Positions 44,093 through 49,277 of a stretch of DNA of 49,277 nucleotides are shown here, in pieces. Position numbers and translations under genes: made by a program. Under the pieces are notes generated by a model. That model was not told the origin of the DNA. It saw only the letters and a program-made list of their open reading frames with translations, and searched no databases. Positions within the stretch are counted from its first letter, which is position 1. Every line of letters begins with the position of its first letter. Where the stretch lies: positions 1 through 49,277 of the forward strand of contig JAIEQC010000003.1 of the NCBI GenBank assembly GCA_019748055.1. Reading direction: 5' to 3'. The stretch comes from Caulobacteraceae bacterium (lineage in GTDB: Bacteria; Pseudomonadota; Alphaproteobacteria; Caulobacterales; Caulobacteraceae).

Positions 44093-45291
44093 CCCGCATC
44101 GACCCCGCCTGGCTGATCGAGCCGGCCACGCGGGCGGTCATGGAGGCGCTCAACGCGCAGGGAGGCGACGACTGCGCCCGCTTCGTCGGCGGCTGCGTGC
44201 GCGACGCCCTCATGGGCCGCGAGGCGCTGGACGTCGACGTGGCCACGCGCCTGCGGCCCGACCAGGTCGTCGAGGCTGTGGAGGCGGCGGGGCTCAAGGC
44301 CGTGCCGACCGGCATCGATCACGGCACGGTGACGGCGGTCAGCCGGGGGCGGCCGTTCGAGATCACGACCCTGCGCCGCGACGTGGCGACCGACGGCCGC
44401 CGCGCCGTCGTGGCCTTCACCGACGACTGGGCCCAGGACGCGGCCCGGCGCGACTTCCACCTCAACGCCCTCTACGCCGACGCGTCGGGACAGGTGTTCG
44501 ACCCCACCGGCCGGGGGCTGGACGACGCCCTGGCCGGCCGGATCGTCTTCGTCGGCGATCCGCACCGCCGCATCGTCGAGGACCACCTGCGCATCCTGCG
44601 TTTCTTCCGCTTCTTCGCCTGGTTCGGCCGTGGCGACCCCGACGCCGCGGGTCTGGCCGCCTGTGCGGCCTCGGCCGAGGGCGTCGACCGCCTGTCGGCC
44701 GAGCGCGTCTCGACGGAGATGCTGAAGTTGCTTGCCGCGCCCGATCCGACCGTCGCGCTGCGGGCGATGGCAGAGGCGGGCGTGCTGCAGAGGGTATTGG
44801 GCTGCACGGGCGACCTGGGCCGCTTGGGCAGGGTCGTGCATCGCTCCGTGGATCCGCTGGTTCGGCTGTCGGCGCTGTGGCCCGACGAGCCGGGATTTGT
44901 TGCCGCCGCTGCCAGGCGCCTCCGACTTCCGCGCACGGCATGGGCCCGACTTGAGGCCGCGGCCATTCCTTTGGCACTGGAAGGCGATGCGGATCGGGCG
45001 GCGCGACGGCTGATTTATGAGGTGGGTCTGGAAACGGCCTGCGACCGAGCGCTGAAATCCGGCGACCGGACTGCGTCGGAGGCGGTGCTCGCGATGGCCG
45101 CGAGCTGGACTCCGCCGCGCATGCCCGTCGGCGGGCGCGACGTCGCGCGGCTGGGTGTCCCGCCGGGGCCGCAGACGGGGTTGGTGCTGAAAAGCTTTGA
45201 GGCGGACTGGATCGCCGCCGACTTTCCAGCCGAAGGCGTCGCCGAGCGACTGGCCGTCGCGATCAGTCGCGCGCGCGGGTCAGAACCGTGA
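44089..45291 (+). CDS. cca: CCA tRNA nucleotidyltransferase
   Basis: This encodes 400 residues from a TTG at 44089 (TTGA overlap). It is a class II nucleotidyltransferase adding or repairing the 3' CCA of tRNA. Motifs are RFVGGCVRDALMGREALDVDVAT (G-G-x-V-R-D and the D-x-D metal pair), the ARRDFHLNALYAD motif, and RIVEDHLRILRFFRFFAWFG in the neck. The C-terminal region is shorter and Arg/Ala-rich. It ends within a 29-base overlap with the convergent EEP gene. Confidence 0.95.
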   Translation: MTRIDPAWLIEPATRAVMEALNAQGGDDCARFVGGCVRDALMGREALDVDVATRLRPDQVVEAVEAAGLKAVPTGIDHGTVTAVSRGRPFEITTLRRDVATDGRRAVVAFTDDWAQDAARRDFHLNALYADASGQVFDPTGRGLDDALAGRIVFVGDPHRRIVEDHLRILRFFRFFAWFGRGDPDAAGLAACAASAEGVDRLSAERVSTEMLKLLAAPDPTVALRAMAEAGVLQRVLGCTGDLGRLGRVVHRSVDPLVRLSALWPDEPGFVAAAARRLRLPRTAWARLEAAAIPLALEGDADRAARRLIYEVGLETACDRALKSGDRTASEAVLAMAASWTPPRMPVGGRDVARLGVPPGPQTGLVLKSFEADWIAADFPAEGVAERLAVAISRARGSEP

Positions 45292-46225
45292 TCACCGGGC
45301 GGTGATCCGAGCCGTTACGACGGCCGACGTGACGTTCGATCACCGAAAGGTCGCGGCTGGTCCAGACGTTGTCGATCCCGATCCCGAGCGCGGCGGGCAG
45401 GCGCGAAGGCCATGTCCCCGGGAATGCGGGAGCCGGCGTCAGACCGGTTCGCTCGGCGAACAGACGCCCGATGCGCGCGTCGGTCACGCTGTTGAAGTCG
45501 CCGGCGATCACCCGGGAGGCTGCTGGTTCAGCAGCGACCGCGCGAGCCAGGGCTTCTGTCTGCCTGATCTGTTCCCACTGGACCTGATAGGGCCACGGTC
45601 GGGTGAGGTGCGCTGCTGTGACCCGCACGGGGCCCAGCGGAGTGCTCACCACTGTGGTCTGGGCATGCAGGCCCGGCTCTTCCCGGAGGGGCTCCAGCAT
45701 CCAGCGGGAGGCGATCACGGTCCGCGCACCTCGACCCAGCCAATCAATTCGGGGCGAAGCGACACGGTGCGGAAATGCCGGGAGAATGGCGTCCAGCGCC
45801 TCATAGGCGGCGTCGCTTGTCTCGATCAGGATGACGACGTCTGCGTCCGCCTTTTCAATGCTGCGGCCGATGGCGGCGACGTCGTCGTTCCGGACGTGAA
45901 GGTTGGCCGAATAGAGCCGGATCTTCGGCGCGGCCGCCTCGGCCGGGCTTGTTTCCGGAAAAGCCTGCGGAACCGCCGCCAGCGCGCAAACCGAGGTCAC
46001 CATTGCCCCGACCAGCACGGCCACCCTCAGCCTCGTGAGCGCGAAGGCCACCGTGACCGCCAAAGCGGCTACTGTGGCCGGGGCCGAGAACTGGGCGGCG
46101 AGATCGAACCAGCGGTGACCGGCGCCGCTGAGATCGGCCGCCGCGATGCCCGCGGGCGGCCCCAGCAGAACCATGATCGCCAGCACCTGCGGCCACGCCT
46201 GCGCGAGCAGTCGAAATCGTGTCAT
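45263..46225 (-). CDS. membrane-anchored endonuclease/exonuclease/phosphatase family protein
   Basis: This encodes 320 residues. About two or three N-terminal hydrophobic segments (LAQAWPQVLAIMVLLGPPAG, PATVAALAVTVAFAL, VAVLVGAMVTSVCALAAVP) precede a periplasmic EEP domain with LYSANLHVRNDD, ILIETSDAAYE, AHLTRPW, AGDFNSV and the final GSDHRPVITVL. Such proteins are phosphodiesterases or phosphatases, often lipid- or sugar-phosphate acting. The substrate is unknown. It overlaps the end of cca and is divergent from DUF4112. Confidence 0.88.
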   Translation of the reverse strand: MTRFRLLAQAWPQVLAIMVLLGPPAGIAAADLSGAGHRWFDLAAQFSAPATVAALAVTVAFALTRLRVAVLVGAMVTSVCALAAVPQAFPETSPAEAAAPKIRLYSANLHVRNDDVAAIGRSIEKADADVVILIETSDAAYEALDAILPAFPHRVASPRIDWLGRGARTVIASRWMLEPLREEPGLHAQTTVVSTPLGPVRVTAAHLTRPWPYQVQWEQIRQTEALARAVAAEPAASRVIAGDFNSVTDARIGRLFAERTGLTPAPAFPGTWPSRLPAALGIGIDNVWTSRDLSVIERHVGRRNGSDHRPVITVLTRARD

Positions 46226-46281
46226 GGTGAACGGCGCTCGAACTTGGGCGTTGGGACCGGCGGGCAGGGGAGAGACGACGC

Positions 46282-46743
46282 ATGGCGCGCCGCAGCATCG
46301 CCGATATCGAGAAGATCTGGCTGAATGTCGATGGGCTGAAGCGCCTGTCCGACCGGGTCGTGGGCATCGGTCCCTTCGGCCTTGGCCTTGATGCCGTCCT
46401 CACTTGGCTTCCCGTGGTGGGCACCGTCTACAGCGTGGGCGTCGGAGCATGGCTGGTCGGTCAGGCCGTGAGGGTCGGGGCCGACGCCGGGACCGTCGCG
46501 CGAATGCTGGGTTATCTGGCGATCGACGTGGCGACCGGCGAGGTGCCGGTGGTCGGCGACGCCGTCGACGCCCTGTTTCCGGGCCACCTCATGGCCGCCA
46601 AGGCGCTGCAGAAGCACATCGAAACGACCCATTGGGTCGAGGGCGCTTATGCTGAGGCCCGGGCGAACGGCGACCACGACCGACACGTCGAGAAGGTCAG
46701 GGCCGACCCGAAGTTGAAGCGGATCGTCTATCTGCACGACTGA
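46282..46743 (+). CDS. DUF4112 domain protein
   Basis: This encodes 153 residues with LSDRVVGIGPFGLGLDAVLTWLPVVGTVYSVGVGAWLVG and the paired YLAIDVATGEVPVVGDAVDALF, the internal symmetry characteristic of DUF4112, a small integral membrane family of unknown function. The C-terminus is charged and probably cytoplasmic. GGGGAGAGACGACGC precedes the ATG. It lies 61 bases before the ECF sigma gene. Confidence 0.9.
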   Translation: MARRSIADIEKIWLNVDGLKRLSDRVVGIGPFGLGLDAVLTWLPVVGTVYSVGVGAWLVGQAVRVGADAGTVARMLGYLAIDVATGEVPVVGDAVDALFPGHLMAAKALQKHIETTHWVEGAYAEARANGDHDRHVEKVRADPKLKRIVYLHD

Positions 46744-46804
46744 CCCGCCTTGACGCGGCGGCGGCCAAACGGCCAAGTCGCGCTCGAACCTTTACGGGAA
46801 GCGG

Positions 46805-47362
46805 ATGAGCGTCGGTTTGACCCGGGACGAATTGAGCGAAGCCCTGTCTTCCGCGGGCCGCGGAGACCGTGCTGCGTTTCGTCGCGTCTATGAGGCCACC
46901 TCCGCGAAGCTGATGGGCGTCTGCCTGCGTATCTTGGCTGATCGGCAGTTGGCCGAGGATGTGCTGCAGGAGACCTACGTCACCGTGTGGAGGAAGGCCG
47001 AGACCTTCGATGCGACCCGCGCCAGTCCCATAACCTGGCTGGTGACGATCGCGCGGAACCGGTCGATCGACCGTCTGCGCTCGGGTGCCGTGTCGCGACG
47101 GTCGACGCCGATCGAGGCCGCGCTGGACCTGGCCGACGACGCCCGGCCGGCCGACGACCTGGTCGCGGGCAGACAGGAAGCCGTTCGCCTTGACGGCTGC
47201 CTGCAGGAGCTGGACGACCGCACCTCGCGCGCCATTCGCACGGCCTTCTTCGACGGCGCCACTTATGAGCAGTTGGCCGCCGCAGAGGGCGCGCCGCTCG
47301 GCACGATGAAGAGCTGGATCCGCAGGGGGCTGCTGAAACTGAGAAGCTGTCTGGAACGATGA
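46805..47362 (+). CDS. ECF RNA polymerase sigma factor (SigK-like)
   Basis: This encodes 185 residues. Region 2 shows LADRQLAEDVLQETYVTVWR and WLVTIARNRSIDRLR. Region 4 has FFDGATYEQLAAAEGAPLGTMKSWIRRGLLKLR. It forms a coupled pair with the anti-sigma gene (ATGA overlap), so an envelope or redox signal probably releases it. The 61-base upstream gap contains GAACC (about 46785-46789), which might be part of an autoregulated ECF -35, but the match is too short to be sure. Confidence 0.94.
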   Translation: MSVGLTRDELSEALSSAGRGDRAAFRRVYEATSAKLMGVCLRILADRQLAEDVLQETYVTVWRKAETFDATRASPITWLVTIARNRSIDRLRSGAVSRRSTPIEAALDLADDARPADDLVAGRQEAVRLDGCLQELDDRTSRAIRTAFFDGATYEQLAAAEGAPLGTMKSWIRRGLLKLRSCLER

Positions 47363-48081
47363 CCGATCCCCGCCCCGCCCCCGAAGAGACCGACGACGCC
47401 TTGGCGGCGGAGCTGTCACTGCGTGTGCTGTCCGACGCGGAGGAAGCGCGCGCGCGCGCCCGCGCGGCTGCTGATCCAGATTTCGCGCGCCGCGTCGAGG
47501 GCTGGGATGAGCGTTTCGGACGGTTCGCCGACGAGATTCAGCCTGTCGCCCCGCCGATCTCCGCCTGGGCCCGCGTGGACGCGGCGACCACTCCCGCGGC
47601 CAACGACGACGAGATCCGGGTCCGCTTCTGGCGGCGCTGGGCGGTGGGCGCCACCGGTCTGCTTGCCGCCAGCCTCGTGGCCGTCGCGGTCTTGGCGGTG
47701 CGTCCGGAGCCCCCGGCATCGGCCCCTTCCGTCGCCGCGCCGCTGACCCGCGTCGCCACCCTTACGCTGGAGGACGGAGCGGTGGCGATGACCTTGGTCT
47801 ACGATCCCGCGACCGGCGAGCTGTACCTCGCGCCCACCGACAAGATGGAGGGAGACGCGCGGGTGCCGCATCTCTGGCTGCTGATGCCGGAGGGCGGGGT
47901 GCAGCTGGTGGGGGCCATCGACGGCGCCGCGACGTCGCGGCACACCCTGTCGGGCGCCCTGTCGGCCATGGCCGGGCAGGCGGCCCAGGTGGCGGTGTCG
48001 ATGGAACAGCCGGGTCACACGCCCTCCGCCGACGCACCCGACGGCCCCGTGGTCGCGACCGGAAGCCTTCAGCGTCTCTGA
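47359..48081 (+). CDS. anti-sigma factor, RskA-like membrane protein
   Basis: This encodes 240 residues. The cytoplasmic N-terminal domain (about 1-85, ALAAELSLRVLSDAEEARARA, DFARRVEGWDERFG) would bind the sigma factor. One transmembrane helix (WAVGATGLLAASLVAVAVLAV, about 93-113) follows, then a periplasmic RskA-type beta domain with DPATGELYLAP, PHLWLLMPEGGVQLVGAI and a C-terminal MEQPGHTPSADAPDGPVVATG. It is translationally coupled to the sigma gene. Confidence 0.92.
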   Translation: MTDPRPAPEETDDALAAELSLRVLSDAEEARARARAAADPDFARRVEGWDERFGRFADEIQPVAPPISAWARVDAATTPAANDDEIRVRFWRRWAVGATGLLAASLVAVAVLAVRPEPPASAPSVAAPLTRVATLTLEDGAVAMTLVYDPATGELYLAPTDKMEGDARVPHLWLLMPEGGVQLVGAIDGAATSRHTLSGALSAMAGQAAQVAVSMEQPGHTPSADAPDGPVVATGSLQRL

Positions 48082-48201
48082 AGTCGGCGGAAGCCGCGCA
48101 TGACCGGCGATGCGTCGGCACAAGCGGGTCAGTTATGATGATCTCATCCTGAAACCGGCACGTTTTCTGACGCCTGACTGAAATTTTGCGCCCGGCTCCG
48201 A

Positions 48202-48217
48202 CGTCGGTTTCCCGACG
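48202..48217 (+). promoter_or_regulatory. small hairpin in the DUF2793 leader
   Basis: CGTCGG (48202-48207), TTTC loop, CCGACG (48212-48217): a perfect six-base-pair stem with a tetraloop, 10 bases upstream of the hairpin that covers the Shine-Dalgarno. It is also the right half of a DNA palindrome CCGACGTCGG (48198-48207). Confidence 0.4.
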
Positions 48218-48227
48218 CGCCAGCCTC

Positions 48228-48245
48228 CCTCCATCGCAATGGAGG
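48228..48245 (+). promoter_or_regulatory. hairpin sequestering the Shine-Dalgarno of the DUF2793 gene
   Basis: CCTCCAT (48228-48234), CGCA loop, ATGGAGG (48239-48245). The 3' arm contains the GGAGG that should base-pair with 16S rRNA for the ATG at 48251. A perfect seven-base-pair stem with a tetraloop would hide the ribosome site until opened. Confidence 0.55.
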
Positions 48246-48250
48246 TGAGG

Positions 48251-49277
48251 ATGACGGATGGGATTTCCCCGCGACTGGCGCTGCCGCTGCTGGCCGGCGG
48301 GCAGATGCAGAAGCATGTGACGGTGAACGAGGCGCTGTGCCGCCTGGACGCGCTGATCCAGATCGCGGTGCTCAGTCGCACGGTCACGGCGCAGCCCGAC
48401 GAAGCCGAGGAAGCGGCGACGTGGATCCTGACGGAAGGTGCGACCGGCGCGGCTTGGGGCCTCATGGCGCCGGGCACGTTGGCGATCCGTCGAGACGGCG
48501 GCTGGCTCGGCGTCGACGTGCCGCTTGGCACGATGGTCTTCGTCGCCGACGAGGGCCAGTTCGTGGTCCGCGTCGATGGCGGCTGGACGCCGCTGGGCGC
48601 CTTGCTGGGCCGTGTGGAAGCGCTCGACGGCCTGGGGATCGGCACGGCGCCCGATGTGCACAACCCGTTCTCCGCGCGCCTGAACGCGGCGCTTCTGGCG
48701 GCTCGCTATGGTGCGGACGGCGGCTCGGGCGACATGCGTTTGTCGCTCAGCAAGGAGGCGTCCGACCACGTCGCCTCCGTCGTCTTCCAGACGGCCTTCG
48801 GCGGCCGCGCCGAGATCGGCCTGGCGGGGGACGACGCCTTCGCGGTCCGGGTCAGCGCCGACGGCGATACGTGGCACGAGGCACTGAAGATTGACCCCGA
48901 GACAGCCCGTGTGGCCTTCGCGTCCGGCGCGGTGCGCCGCGAAGCGAGCGTCCTCACCGCATCCGGAACCTACTCGACGCCTGTCTGGGCTCGGACGCTC
49001 CGCGTCGTCCTGTTGGGCGGCGGCGGAGGCGGCGCGGGCGGACAGGGCGGTCCCGCCGCGACGCTGCGTCTCGGCGGGGGAGGCGGCGGCGCGGGCGGCC
49101 GGACCGAGCGCGTCTGGGCGACGACCGATCTCGGCGCGGAGCTGACGATCGTCGTGGGCTCGGGCGGCTCCGGCGGGGCGCCCGGCTCTGACGGGGCCGC
49201 CGGCGGCACGTCGACGGTCAGCCGCGACGGCCAGGTTCTGGCCAGCGCCCTGGGCGGCTCCGGCGGGCAAGCCGACG
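48251..49277 (+). CDS. DUF2793 phage-tail/GTA-like protein with glycine-rich C-terminus (partial)
   Basis: This frame is open from ATG 48251 to the window end (342 codons). The N-terminus ISPRLALPLLAGGQMQKHVT followed by VNEALCRLDALIQ is the DUF2793 signature, found in proteins of prophages and gene-transfer-agent-like clusters and thought to be tail-fibre or baseplate associated. A repeated G-W strand region (GGWLGVDVP, GGWTPLG) follows, then a domain with VVFQTAFGGRAEIGL, and from about residue 248 two glycine-rich segments (LLGGGGGGAGGQGG, LGGGGGGAGGRT) like tail-fibre adhesin tips. The strong GGAGGTGAGG ribosome site is buried in a hairpin. Confidence 0.85.
   Translation, partial: MTDGISPRLALPLLAGGQMQKHVTVNEALCRLDALIQIAVLSRTVTAQPDEAEEAATWILTEGATGAAWGLMAPGTLAIRRDGGWLGVDVPLGTMVFVADEGQFVVRVDGGWTPLGALLGRVEALDGLGIGTAPDVHNPFSARLNAALLAARYGADGGSGDMRLSLSKEASDHVASVVFQTAFGGRAEIGLAGDDAFAVRVSADGDTWHEALKIDPETARVAFASGAVRREASVLTASGTYSTPVWARTLRVVLLGGGGGGAGGQGGPAATLRLGGGGGGAGGRTERVWATTDLGAELTIVVGSGGSGGAPGSDGAAGGTSTVSRDGQVLASALGGSGGQAD

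Noticed and set aside
48251..49277. Calling a prophage at the right edge
   Set aside because: A single DUF2793 gene is insufficient, and no integrase, attachment site or other phage gene lies inside the window.

Overview
The window is a GC-rich alphaproteobacterial chromosome segment. It most resembles the family Caulobacteraceae, possibly Brevundimonas. That placement rests on gene content and order from memory: a split F0 ATP synthase cluster atpI-atpB-atpE-atpF'-atpF, gcvT-gcvH-gcvPA-gcvPB under a glycine riboswitch, bamD-recN, nagZ-scpA-scpB, and DUF1285-Nudix-cca. No rRNA or tRNA gene is present to confirm it. Apart from one 635-base gap the DNA is densely coded, and many neighbouring genes share 1-4 base start/stop overlaps (ATGA, GTGA, TTGA).

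Layout. 1-2047 (minus) holds small exported proteins of unknown function: a partial DUF2946-like gene, two secreted proteins and a cysteine-repeat gene broken by an in-frame amber codon. 2277-5295 (plus) is a tandem pair of secreted DUF4139 proteins, followed by a REP-like palindromic element. 5456-9076 (minus) carries pth, rplY, a lipoprotein and prs. 9269-11864 (plus) is bamD-recN. 12006-14595 (plus) is the F0 sector of the ATP synthase, closed by a strong terminator. 14665-17587 has a DUF6789 membrane protein, a divergent SDR/TetR pair and an FkbM methyltransferase.

17597-22837 (minus) is the glycine cleavage operon under a tandem glycine riboswitch. A secreted surface-adhesin-E-like gene sits between gcvPA and gcvPB. 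22882-24840 is acs, followed by a 635-base gap rich in inverted repeats. 25476-28609 has ygfZ (minus) divergent from a GT9 glycosyltransferase-dihydroorotase pair. 28596-30519 (minus) is an ArsR/SdpI pair plus an alpha/beta hydrolase. 30556-35990 holds erpA, dgt, a SPOR protein, nagZ, a small lipoprotein, scpA and scpB.

36020-40371 (minus) carries a conserved unknown, a membrane protein, xthA and two tandem paralogous secreted proteins with a triplicated cysteine motif. 40510-45291 (plus) runs MBL hydrolase-enoyl-CoA hydratase, GNAT, DUF1285-Nudix-cca. 45263-46225 (minus) is an EEP-family phosphodiesterase. 46282-48081 is DUF4112 plus an ECF sigma/anti-sigma pair. A DUF2793 phage-tail-like protein, whose Shine-Dalgarno lies inside a hairpin, runs off the right end.

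Most of the window is housekeeping. The less familiar parts are the secreted cysteine-repeat proteins (1616-2047 and 38354-40371), the small exported genes placed inside housekeeping operons through overlapping start/stop codons (19165-19707 and 34043-34510), the TonB-box-like insert in the second DUF4139 protein, the interlocked inverted repeats after acs, and the hairpin over the DUF2793 ribosome-binding site. No CRISPR array, transposase or complete prophage was found.
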